This document shows positions 8,301-17,340 of a stretch of 20,569 bases of DNA, piece by piece (the stretch's first letter is position 1; the number at the start of each line of letters is the position of its first letter). The notes below the pieces were generated by a model. It was not told the DNA's origin. It was given only the letters and a program-made list of their open reading frames with translations, and ran no database searches. The position numbers and the translations under genes were made by a program. This DNA comes from Chromera velia. Taxonomy: Eukaryota; Sar; Chromeraceae. Location of the stretch: positions 1-20,569 of the forward strand of contig JAHBMJ010002283.1 of assembly GCA_018398765.1 (NCBI GenBank). Reading direction: 5' to 3'.

Positions 8301-11300
8301 TTCTCTCTGAGTTGGCCGGGCATTGCATCTGGACTCTTGTATGCTCTATCCATGTCGATTTGTAATTCTTGCGGAGGTCACAACCTCAACCTTGCTCTCT
8401 GCTCTGATCCTAAAACATCCCTCTGCATCTGCACAGGCTCTTTGTGACAGCATACGTGCATGTCATGTAGGAGAGAACCGTCTTCTCTGTCTGTCTGTGT
8501 GCAGAGAAAAACGAGTGGAGCATTCTGTGGCGAGATCCATCGGAGGGTGTGGGGCCGTCTGCAAGGTCTGCGTTCTTTTTTTTTGCCTTTTGGAGATGGA
8601 ATGTACGTACGCCTTTTTCATTTCCCTCTTCATGTGTTTCCTTCAGGAGTTCCAAAGACGTCTGTTGCATGCCTTCTACAATATGTTCGTTCGTTCGTTC
8701 GTTCTGCAAAGCAAATTGGAGGACCAGGGTGGGGGGGGGCGTCCGCTCCGCTTTTTTTTTGTCTGTGTGTAAAGCGGCTTATGATCGCTCACTTACTTTC
8801 AATTCGCACGTAGCCGTGCATCCGTCAGACGTCGCACGCATGCATTCTCACTGTCTGCAGACATTCCCACAGCGGCATCGTGTTTGAGGACTCCGTGTAC
8901 ATCTTCGCGGGGTACGACGGGAACTACAGGAACGATCTCTGGCAATATGACCTCGGTCAGTTAGTTTGTATGCCCTGTCTGTTTGTTTATCTGTCTGATG
9001 TATCGGTAGTCTGCCAACAAGAGAAAGCAGAAGATGAGACAGGGAAAAGCCTTTGCCGGTCTATATGCCTGACTCTCTGTATGTCTGTCCGCCAGATATT
9101 TGTGTGTGCTGAACGCTGTGGCTCCTAATCTCTTCTTTCTCGTCTTCTCTGCAGACACAAAGAGATGGTCCCAACAGGACTTCAGCCACCTGACTCAGAG
9201 GGACATGACTCAGAGCCTGCCCCGTGCCAGGTCGGTCGGTGACTTCGTGCCTCGACCTCTGTTCCGGCTGATTCAATCAATCCAGTTTCCCTCTTGCCTA
9301 AATTGAGAAAGGAAAGGATAGGTACAAGATGAATGATCAAGCTGAGGTCGTAACCGTACGCCTTTCTGTTTCTCTGGCTCTCTCAGTTGCTTCTCCCGTT
9401 TCTCCCTCATGAGTTGCGCATCTTGGCATGCGCATGTGCGTGAGTGACTCATGCAAGTACTCAGATGACAAAGGTGCAATGTCATACACGAGCGCATCAG
9501 CTAGATTTCACACGTTCACGGGCTTCTGAATGATTGCCGTGGTCTTCCTTTTGGGGGCTTTGGCGCCATTTTTGTGGGCCATAGTCTTCGTCCACCCATC
9601 AATGCATTCCTCTTAATTTTTCTCCTACATGCAGATACCGTACCTCTGCAAGTTGTTGGAGGGACCGCATGCTCGTTTTTGGGGGTCACGATGGACAGAG
9701 GCACCTGGACGATTTCTGGGAATTCAACCTGAGCTCTCGGGTGTGGACGCAAATTGTGTATGACTCGTCTGGTCAGCAGTTCTTTTTCTTTGCGTGCACG
9801 CATGCTCACGGGGCAGTCTGACGCTTCGATCATGCAGGAAATGGTTCATGATTGGCGTTTTTTTGTGAGGAAGTCGCACGTTGTTTAGCCTCTCTGGCTG
9901 GTCAGAGGGGAGGGCTGGCGGCTCAGGAGGTGGCGGGAGAGAGATTTCTTGTGAAGTAAAAGTTCTCTGGTAGTGCGACGCGTCCGGGCACGAAGCTAGG
10001 TGGGGGCGTCTTGGTTTCTCCAATTGTCAACGCCTTTTTTTTTGTGATAAAACATGGAAGCGGCATTGGACCAGTTGAGGGAGGAAGGGAATCGAGCGTT
10101 TTTGTGAGTATCTCTGTGTGTGTGCATGTACGCTTTGCATGCAGGTGGAAGTCCTCCAATGGCTCGTGACAGTCATGCCGCAGTTGTGCTTGGTGACTCT
10201 CTGTATCTGTTTGGGGGTTCAACTGGAATTGCGAGGAACGACTTGTTCCACTTTCTAATCAGTCAGTCTGTCTGTCTGTCAGTCAGTCAGTCAGTCAGTC
10301 AGTCAGTCAGTCGAGTCTTATTTCTCGCAAAAAAGACAGAAGACCAGACATACAGACTGACTGGCTTCTTCAGGCTTTCCCACTTTCTCTCTCTGTTTCA
10401 TCAAAGAGGAAAAAATAAAAGAAAGTGGGGAGAAAACAGGGCGAGTGGGAACGAACACAGCAGAAAGCGAAGGAAGAGAGAAATTGAGACGATATGCGAA
10501 GAGTTCTTGACGGAGAAAAACGAAGTCACCCTTTCTTTCTCTTCCAGGAGAATTGAGGAACCACGAAGACGGACCAGAGAAAAGGCACTGCGCTCCTTTA
10601 AAAGCAAACGAGGCAAGGACAGAAATAAGGGAAAAGCGTTGGACTGACTGCCTCTTTTTCCTCTCGTCCAAAAACTCTTCCCTCCACTTCCCTTCCTTCA
10701 CAGAGCCCCCCCCGGCGAACAATCCGGAGGAGCCAGTCACAGGCGACTGGACGAAGGTCAAGATAGGAGCCATACACTCGACTGCCCATGTAGGCGCGGG
10801 TGCGGGAACGCCTCTGAGAGATGGAAGAGGCTCAGGCCCTGCGTCAGATGCGGGAAGCTTGGGCACGGACCGACCCTCCACAGCGCCCGCACCTGCAGAC
10901 AGACTGGCTCTCTTGCAGCAGGCTTATTCGAATGAGGGGATGAGTGACACACACAGACTGCCGACTGATCGTCCAGCCGGGTCTGGGTGGATCGGGTTGA
11001 CCTCCGGGGGGGGAGGCAACAGTGCGAGGAGTGGGGAGTCGGCTGCGCAGGGGGCGACGGGTTCTGGGTCCTTCCAGGTGGCTGCGCGTTTTTGTCACAC
11101 AGGGGTTGTGTGGAGGACTTCACTGTTTGTGTTTGGGGGGTATGACGGACAGACGCGATTGAATGACTTCAAGCAAGTGAGACTTGAAGAAGGTCAGTGA
11201 GTTGGGGCACAGCTTGCGGGTATATGAAAAAGTGTTCGCACAGTGGGTGGGTCCGTGGGGTCTCTTGATGGACTCTTGTTCGTCACTCTCTTGCCCATCA

Positions 11301-13781
11301 TTCTCCGTCCTCCCCTGTAAGATTTTTGTTTCTTCTTCTCCCCTTAGGCGTCATACAAAGCGGAAAGAATCGAACGGGGGCCCGCCTGCCTGCCAATAAA
11401 AGAAATCCTTTTCTCAGACATTCCAGCCCCCTTTCTGCCTTTCAATTGCTCCATGCGGGTCGTTTTGTTTCTGTGTGCATTCTTTGTTTGTTGTTTCGCT
11501 CGCTGGCGTCTTAACTTTCTGATCAATCTTCAAACCGAAAGGCTTGCAAGGTGGGACTTCCAACTTTTTTCTTAATTTCTGGGCTCAGACACGATTAATG
11601 TACTGGGCTCAGACAAAGAAGCACTGATGAGCGCACTTCGATCACGCCTGTCTGCCTGCCTGCAGAAACCCTCGTCGAGATTCCCCCCTCCACAATTCTG
11701 GGTGACCTGAAGGAATTCTTGGACTCTGGGGACTTTGCCGATGTTGAATTTGTTGTGGATGGAGAAGTCATCAGGGCTCACAAGATGGTCTGTGCCAGGT
11801 GTTCATATTTCAGGTACGCTCTTTCAAATTGATTGTGCCTTGCTTGTGTCTGTCTGTACATGGATGGATGCATCAGTGTCTTCCTTCCGTACACCTCGTG
11901 GCGCTCTGGCTCGACTGGGTGGTTCCTTTGTGCTCAGAGAGAAAAAAATTGCCAGGTTTCCTCTGCCTGCAAGTTTTTATCACGGCATCTTCTCTCTCTC
12001 TCTCTCTCTCCCTCCTTCTGCCTGCCGCTGCTGACCTGGACAAACAAGTAGAAAAGGAAACAAGAAAGAGAACAGAGGATTTTTATCCTGTAGCCCCCCC
12101 CTTGTGTCGCTTTTCTTCTCTTTCCTTTCTTACCACCTGTCTGGCTTGTCTGCAGGACGCTGTTTCTCGGGGGATTCGCTGAGAGCACGAAGAAGCGGGT
12201 CCGTTTTTCACCCCTTTCGGAATTGACAGAGAGCGAAGATATGAAAAAGAAACACTGATCAGTGAAACAAACAGTGACAGAGAGAAAAAGCAAGCGGCTT
12301 GAAGGAAGGACGGCCAGAAAAGCAAGTCAAGAAGTCATGGTTCCCCCATTTTTTTTAGCGAGGCTGGGGTTCGACTTCTTTTTTTGCGACTGCCGTGCAA
12401 GGAAGGCAAGAACAACACGCACAAAGAAAAAGAGTCAACTCACTAAAGGCAACCGACGAGAAAGGCAGTGAATGGGGGCTCCCCGTGTCTCTCTCATTTC
12501 TCTGTCTTCCATCGAGGGGACTCTCGGGTAAGCTCTGAAACCTGAACGTTTGTGTGAGTTTTGATTCTCCCTGAGGAGTCTCGACAGCACTGATTCCCTC
12601 TCTCTCCATGAAATCATCAATTTGATTGCTTTCCTGACAATGCATTCTTGGATGCAGGTCGAGATCCAGCTTTGTTCGAAAGAAGTCTTCAAGAGCCTCC
12701 TTCAATACCTTTACACTGACAACCTCGAGATACCTCTAGACGTCAGTCTGGCTGTCGGTTGGTCGGTCAGGTCTCTCTGCTTAAGTTGTCGACCTGTGTT
12801 TCTACCCGTCTTTCTGACTGAGTCTCTCTCTTTTTTGCTCTCTCTGTTTTCTTTTTGGCTGCCTGCCTGTGAGTCTCTCTCTTGGTTTCGCAGCTGACTG
12901 TTTGCTTTCACGGAACACGAGGAAAAGGGAGATAGATGAAGAAGAGCCGAAATTTTTGTTTGCGCACTTTTTGTCGTCTTGGACGGAAATGGACGGAAAC
13001 TCTCCTCCTCTCGTGAGAACGTGTAGCGAAACGTGGACGTGTTCGTTGGCATTATTGCATTTCTATCGAAGCCGCAGGAAATGGCTTGAAAGACAGGTTG
13101 ACAGCTTATCTTATGTTGTGCATTGTGACGGGTATGGATAATTTCTTGCAGCAAGCCATGGACGTGTTTGTGGCGGCAGACCAGTTCGGAATTGACAGGT
13201 CGGTCAGGCCCTAATTCTTGTTCATGCTTTTCCCCTGTTTGCTTCTTTTTGTATCCCCGATAGAAAATAGAGAGACTTGGAGCATAAGGTAGGTATCGAT
13301 TGTTGGCCGAATGGGTTCATGGGTGTCTCGGTGTGTGCGTTCCGATTGAAGGGAAAGTGCTTGTCAGACCCCTAGAAGCTCCTCGAATGAAAAGGAAAAA
13401 GCTCTAGAACAGGCGTTGGCATTTGATTAGAAGGAGTTGATGAATGCCCATTAGACTGTTGTTGGAACAAATCCTCTCATGCCTTCAACAGCATCCTCTC
13501 ATGCCCGCTTGGTTGATCTCTGCCCTTTCTTTTCAGACCGATCGATCGACTGACTGACGGTCTCTCTGGTGGGGGGCTTTGAGGCGTTTGCAGTACAACT
13601 CCCAAGGAGAGAAGAAAAATGAATACAGACAGAGTGCATGTTTTTTTCCACTCGTCCGCACCTGACCTCACTTCATCCATCTGTCCGACTGCATGAGCAG
13701 GCTGAAGGTCCTCTGCGAGAGCCGAATCCTGAAATCAATCGACGTGGAGAACGCTGCATCGATTCTTCAGGTAGGAAGGAG

Positions 13782-13815
<34 letters not shown>

Positions 13816-14087
13816 TGTGGGCTGGGAGGGGGGGGGGCATCTTGCATGACGCCTTCAGGCAGAGAAAGACTTCTGTCTCTTCTCTTTTTTTTTGCTCTCG
13901 TCTGGGCTGGTCTAGTTTTTTGGTCTGAACTGATCGTTGCGTCTTTTCATTTTTGATTCTGTCGACGAGTTTCAGCGACTCTGTGGTAAGTGTCGCAGGC
14001 TCACTGACGGAAGCAAGCTACAGGCTAATAGAAGGAAGAAATAATTTGACATTGATGGACTCTCAATTCTCATTGATTGATTGTGTG

Positions 14088-14151
<64 letters not shown>

Positions 14152-14256
14152 CAGGCGGCAGACCAACACAATGCCGTGGGCCTCCGGTCGCGTTGTCTGG
14201 ACTTTCTCCTCCGAAATTTCGATCAGGTGTCAAGGGTCAGTTTCTTTCCATCTTCA

Positions 14257-14291
<35 letters not shown>

Positions 14292-14739
14292 TTCTCTCTT
14301 GCATTTCATCATCACGACGATCAAGTGATCTTCCAGGTTAAGCCTCCCACTGAGTAAGTGAGTGAGCAAGCGGGCGTTCCTTTCCTCCATTCCCTCCCTC
14401 CCTCCCTCCCTCCCTCCCTTCCGAACTTGAAGGAAAGCAGGCGGAGAGAGACAGAGAGAGAGACTTTTGAACTCAGAAAGTGACACGAATGACATCACAT
14501 CAACTCCGTACAGAACTTGGAAGCACCCCGCCTGAGTTGTATGGATCTTGTGAGGAGACTGACAGACGGAAGATGTACGTGGACACAGCTGCATCTGTTT
14601 GCTGCATGCTCAGTGTGTGCCTGCATTTCCTTGTGTATTTGAATTGGTTCCATTCGATGGACACGTGCAGACGGAGTCGTTCGAACAAATGGCGAAGGCG
14701 AACGTCAACCTGGTCATAGAGGTCCTCCGGAAGAGGTGA
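5311..14739 (+). CDS. kelch-repeat BTB domain protein (18 exons), LZTR1-like
   Basis: Probable substrate adaptor of a cullin-3 ubiquitin ligase: the kelch propeller binds substrate and the BTB binds the cullin (family knowledge). Exons: 5311-5394, 6078-6177, 6701-6758, 7596-7651, 8093-8140, 8505-8565, 8861-8955, 9155-9230, 9635-9771, 10145-10261, 10704-11192, 11666-11813, 12156-12198, 12658-12741, 13152-13198, 13701-13770, 14155-14235, 14671-14739 (TGA). All 17 junctions keep one frame; total 1863 nt, 620 aa. Six kelch blades have their FGG-type motifs near residues 44, 98, 151, 208, 261 and 421; BTB about 455-560; BACK-like tail to 620. The start is ATG 5311 or in-frame ATG 5317; the frame is open upstream back to a stop at 5179-5181, so an earlier exon is possible. 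Unlike animal LZTR1, with two BTB-BACK units, only one is present. Exon and intron choices were made by eye. Confidence 0.9.
5973..6098 (+). repeat. 30-bp direct repeat duplicating the exon 2 acceptor
   Basis: The 30 bases at 5973-6002 are repeated exactly at 6069-6098, an offset of 96 bp. Each copy holds the acceptor (TTCATGCAG) and the first 21 nt of exon 2. The intervening 96 nt have no stop in the kelch frame, so using the upstream acceptor (exon start 5982) would add exactly 32 codons. Confidence 0.95.
7203..7590 (+). mobile_element. tRNA-derived SINE-like element in intron 3
   Basis: Positions 7213-7224 (CGGCTCAGTTGG) match the RNA polymerase III A box of tRNA genes at all but the first base. 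A B-box-like sequence at 7257-7267 (AGTTCACTTCC, 8 of 11) lies 44 nt from it, the exact spacing found in tRNA genes. The flanks 7206-7212 and 7275-7281 can pair over seven positions, two of them wobble, although this fold needs a few extra nucleotides in the T-arm side. The T stem and D stem carry mismatches, so a functional tRNA is unlikely. A GC- and CpG-rich body follows to about 7560, unlike the surrounding intron. No clear target-site duplication or tail was found, so the boundaries are approximate. Confidence 0.5.
7922..8075. repeat. degenerate TGAC/TGAT/TGAA tetranucleotide array
   Basis: About 150 bp of intron 4 is built from four-base units TGAC, TGAA, TGAT and variants with few interruptions. 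The main unit TGAC is the reverse complement of the GTCA unit expanded at the exon 10 donor. The array ends about 17 nt before the exon 5 acceptor. Confidence 0.93.
10261..10312. repeat. (GTCA/GTCT)n microsatellite starting at a splice donor
   Basis: About thirteen GTCA or GTCT units in phase, beginning at the exon 10 donor (10262). Every unit offers a GTCAGT- or GTCTGT-like donor. Phase agreement with exon 11 selects the first one (exon end 10261). Confidence 0.92.
11989..12011. repeat. (TC)n microsatellite in intron 12
   Basis: About eleven TC units in the middle of intron 12, followed by further pyrimidine-rich DNA. Confidence 0.9.
13781..13819. repeat. compound (CT)n(GT)n microsatellite in intron 16
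   Basis: CT units pass into GT units just after the exon 16 donor (13771). Read on the minus strand this is (CA)n then (GA)n, the same order as the other compound tracts. Confidence 0.95.
14089..14148. repeat. compound (CT)n(GT)n microsatellite before exon 17
   Basis: About 15 CT units followed by about 14 GT units, ending six bases before the exon 17 acceptor dinucleotide. It occupies the position of the polypyrimidine tract, so its length could affect splicing of exon 17 (inference). Confidence 0.95.
14257..14288. repeat. (TGTC)n microsatellite in intron 17
   Basis: About eight TGTC units located 20 nt into intron 17, just after the GTCAGT donor. Confidence 0.93.
14388..14421. repeat. (CCCT)n microsatellite in intron 17
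   Basis: About eight CCCT units in the middle of intron 17. Confidence 0.93.
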
Positions 14740-15430
14740 AGGAAGGGAGGAGGGATCAAAGGAAAGACAATTAACAGAAGAAATCATGGGAAGAAAGAGA
14801 GGGGGAGAAGCGGAAGCGGATTTGCCCAAGAGATGTCTCTTCCTTTTTTTGTATCAATAGAATATGTTTCGACGCCTGCAGGGAGTCTAACGGAATTGAA
14901 TGGACGTTGTGTTCTTTTGTGCGTCCGTGCCGACTGACGAATAGAATTGAGTGAGTCGGAGGGCAGACAGAGAGTACATTTCCCCTTTTGTGTCCCTCTT
15001 GTAGATCCATTGTTCTCTCTGTGTATTGTCTGTCTGACTGGGTGCGAGAACGAAGAAAAAAGGGGCACGATGAAGCTGGCATCTCTTTCGAGTCGAGGGC
15101 TCTTCTCTTTTTAAATTGCCCTAGATGTCCGTGGTTGGGCAGGATGGCCAATAGTGCATGCTTCCTTCTCCTGCCGGGATGTGTCACGGGGCTGCTCTGG
15201 GGGGGGCGTGTCCTCCTACCCTCGTCTGTACCTTAGTTGGTACCTGCATTCAATTCATCCGTGCGTGCCCACCGTTGGTTTTTGGTGACCGAGGAAAGAG
15301 CCAAAAGGGATGCATGGTGGTGTTCGTCTGTAAACGGGCTTTTCAGAGCCAATCCGAAGGAGGGCGGCAAGGGTCAGTCTAGGGGTGAGGTCAACTCTAA
15401 AACATGCGAGACAGTAAAGTCGTGATGATG
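14740..15430. other. 3' flank of the kelch-BTB gene, no gene seen
   Basis: Downstream of the TGA at 14737-14739. It holds no domain-bearing frame and no AATAAA on the plus strand that I can see; the nearest variant words are around 14860. It presumably includes the 3' UTR. Confidence 0.4.
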
Positions 15431-16230
15431 ATGTTTTGCGTCCGTTCAGTTAAGGCAAACCTTAATTAGCACACAAGTTTCAATGATATAGTTAGACTCT
15501 AGAGCATATATAAAAACATGAACCTCATGAATTCCGAAGTCACCGACTCACCGGATTGATGCGACCGGCAGGTTTAGATAGATTTAGATTAACAAAGAAC
15601 TTTTAAAATTTTAATTTATACTGAGGCTAATGTACTCTGACTCCCTGTCAGTGCCGGACTAGGTGCCGGAGTAGGTTTAAAACAGCTACCGATTCAAACC
15701 ATTACCTCTGTATAATAAGTTATGGCTGTAGAGTTATGGTCTCATCTAATTACTGCATGATATATAAGTAATAAGGGAGTGATAAGCTAGCTAGGTGATA
15801 AGTGATTTAGTGGTGTCCTAGGTGGTGCGCTAAAGCACTGCTACCATTTAAATATAATTAACACTGATTTATACCTGTATAAGTTAATCATGTACACCTA
15901 GTCTAACCTAGTTATGCACTTGAAAACGACTTAACAATATTATACTGATCATTGATTGGTAAATTGATTGATCATATATCATACTAAGTATAATAGAAAT
16001 AAGCTTTTTTTGCTAGGTTTTTTGTTGTGAATGATAAATTAATAATTATTCTGGTCACATGAATTTGATTTTACTCTAGATATTACTACTACACGTGACC
16101 TAGCACGTGACAGATGTTGTTTGCAATGATCGATTTGTATTGTTTATAGACTACAAATTATAGTTGATCTTTAAAAACCTTAATTTCTAGCTTTAATTTC
16201 AGATTCTTAAAAAAAAAACATTCATAATGC
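15431..16230. other. AT-rich island flanked by an 11-bp direct repeat
   Basis: About 800 bp strongly enriched in A and T, without a coding frame. AAACCTTAATT occurs at 15457-15467 and again at 16175-16185, close to the two edges, which could be a target-site duplication. No terminal inverted repeat was found. A hairpin with GTGC/GCAC arms lies at about 15827-15840. It is weakly similar to the AT-rich island at 221-660. Confidence 0.35.
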
Positions 16231-16326
16231 AGGGCCCAGGGACCACTGCTTGATTCAGAGGGAGTCACGCACCGCGGACCCGTAACGATTGCATATACAT
16301 AGACACACACATTTTGACATACTGTG

Positions 16327-16327
<1 letters not shown>

Positions 16328-16397
<70 letters not shown>
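16328..16397. repeat. compound microsatellite (CA)n(GA)n
   Basis: About 21 CA units pass directly into about 13 GA units. Confidence 0.97.
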
Positions 16398-16483
16398 AAG
16401 TTATAGAGAGAAAGAAACAGGGTGGAGGCAGACAGAAAAAAACGCAATCGGACAGACAGTCCGACTGACAGATCGACAGGCAC

Positions 16484-16484
16484 G

Positions 16485-16519
<35 letters not shown>
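16484..16519. repeat. (GGCA)n microsatellite
   Basis: About nine GGCA units within a wider GACA/GGCA-rich stretch (16440-16625). Confidence 0.95.
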
Positions 16520-16998
16520 ATAGGCAGATGGACAGATAGACCGACAAGCAGATGAGCAGATACAACCGAGAAAGGCAACCAGGCAGACAAGCGGACGCAG
16601 GAAAGCGGGCAGGCAGACAGGTCAGCACGGGGCAAGCACAAAAATACGTGGACAATTATTTTCAAACGAGTTTCATGTACATTTGTGCAGGGTTGTTTCA
16701 AAGAAGGGAGGAGGCAAGGAAGAACGATGCCACAGATCGACAACTTCAGGGTCACTCACGACAGAAGGACATACTACTTATTGAGTGTCTGATTGACGAC
16801 GGACTTGCTGGCTGACAGACGGACTGACTTGACATCTGACAGTCAGAAAGAATAAGATCTGGAATCTGCTAAGGTTCTGCTTCCCAAGAGATACGCGGGT
16901 CCCCCCCCTTTTTTTTTGGTCGCTAATTGATGGAAATTGCCTGACCTTCCCGACAAATAAGACTGCATGCGCGTTTTGCGTCCTGCTGTTTCGGCCCT
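16520..16998. other. intergenic stretch, nothing recognised
   Basis: Degenerate GACA/GGCA words to about 16625, then unique sequence with no supportable frame up to the stop codon of the minus-strand cysteine-rich gene. It presumably includes that gene's 3' UTR; no AATAAA on the minus strand was seen. Confidence 0.3.
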
Positions 16999-17340
16999 TC
17001 AGAGAAGAAACTGAGCGGAAATTACTAGCAAAGCACACGTCAAGGAAGCCCTAACAGAGAAAGCCCCTGAGTAGTCTGAATCTTGGCAAAGATCTCTGTT
17101 CTGGGAGCCGCTTCCACTCTCTGTATCCCTGCAGTTGCACTTGTAAGAATCCACACCATCAGTGGTTGAAGTTTTGAAGTCCGGGCAACAAAGACCCTCA
17201 ACTTTCTCGCAGGCTGTTCTGCATGTTTCTGAAGTTGTGATTGCACCAGTGCATTTGTCCGAGGAGTAGGTTTTACACTCGTTCAAGGCGGTGCAAGAAA
17301 GGGCGAAGAGGGCAAGGAAGAGGGCGAGTCTTTGAAGCAT
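16999..17340 (-). CDS. small secreted cysteine-rich protein, possibly GPI-anchored
   Basis: Single-exon frame of 113 residues from the ATG at 17340. An in-frame ATG eight codons upstream (17364) would put charged residues before the signal sequence, so the inner one is preferred. The N-terminus (LQRLALFLALFALSCTA) is a typical signal peptide with likely cleavage just before LNEC. The mature part has nine Cys: C-x7-C-x9-C-x3-C-x6-CC-x15-C-x-C-x14-C. The C-terminus ends in a hydrophobic stretch (LTCALLVISAQFLL) after a small-residue region (SGA), as in GPI-anchored proteins. I do not recognise the family. An ordinary secreted protein with a hydrophobic end, or a first exon of a longer gene, are alternatives. 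Divergent to the gene at 18005. Confidence 0.68.
   Translation of the reverse strand: MLQRLALFLALFALSCTALNECKTYSSDKCTGAITTSETCRTACEKVEGLCCPDFKTSTTDGVDSYKCNCRDTESGSGSQNRDLCQDSDYSGAFSVRASLTCALLVISAQFLL

Larger units (their letters stand above)
5311..11192 (+). other. exons 1-11: six-bladed kelch propeller region
   Basis: Residues 1 to about 440. Each blade shows an His/Ser/Ala stretch, a hydrophobic strand ending in FGG (FAG in blade 3), YDG or HDG, then ND/DD-F/W and a conserved Trp 10-20 residues on (W66, W120, W172). The short N-terminal segment ending ATGSPPCR supplies the outer strand, as in kelch proteins closed by their first repeat. Between the Trp of blade 5 (W293) and the start of blade 6 (about 405) lies an insertion of roughly 105 residues rich in Gly, Ala, Ser, Pro and Thr, all within exon 11 (489 nt). 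No other exon exceeds 148 nt. Confidence 0.88.
11666..14739 (+). other. exons 12-18: BTB/POZ domain and BACK-like tail
   Basis: Residues 441-620. The BTB signature is clear: DFADVEFVVDGEVIRAHKMV (463-482) matches the usual SD(V/F)xDVxFxVxGxxxxAHKxVL pattern, followed by SYFR, a Lys-rich turn, an Ile/Val strand, then FKSLLQYLYTD and AADQFGIDRLK, the conserved BTB helices. The tail (SILQAADQHNAVGL, then LDFLLRNFDQVSR) resembles the start of a BACK/3-box region that contacts cullin-3 in relatives. The tail is short, so the BACK domain is at most partial. Splice sites split BTB helices at phase 0 and phase 2 positions. Confidence 0.88.

Noticed and set aside
12262..12471. Basic plus-strand frame in intron 13
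   Set aside because: It lies within an intron whose flanking exons join in frame across a BTB domain; Lys/Arg-rich from purine-rich intron DNA.
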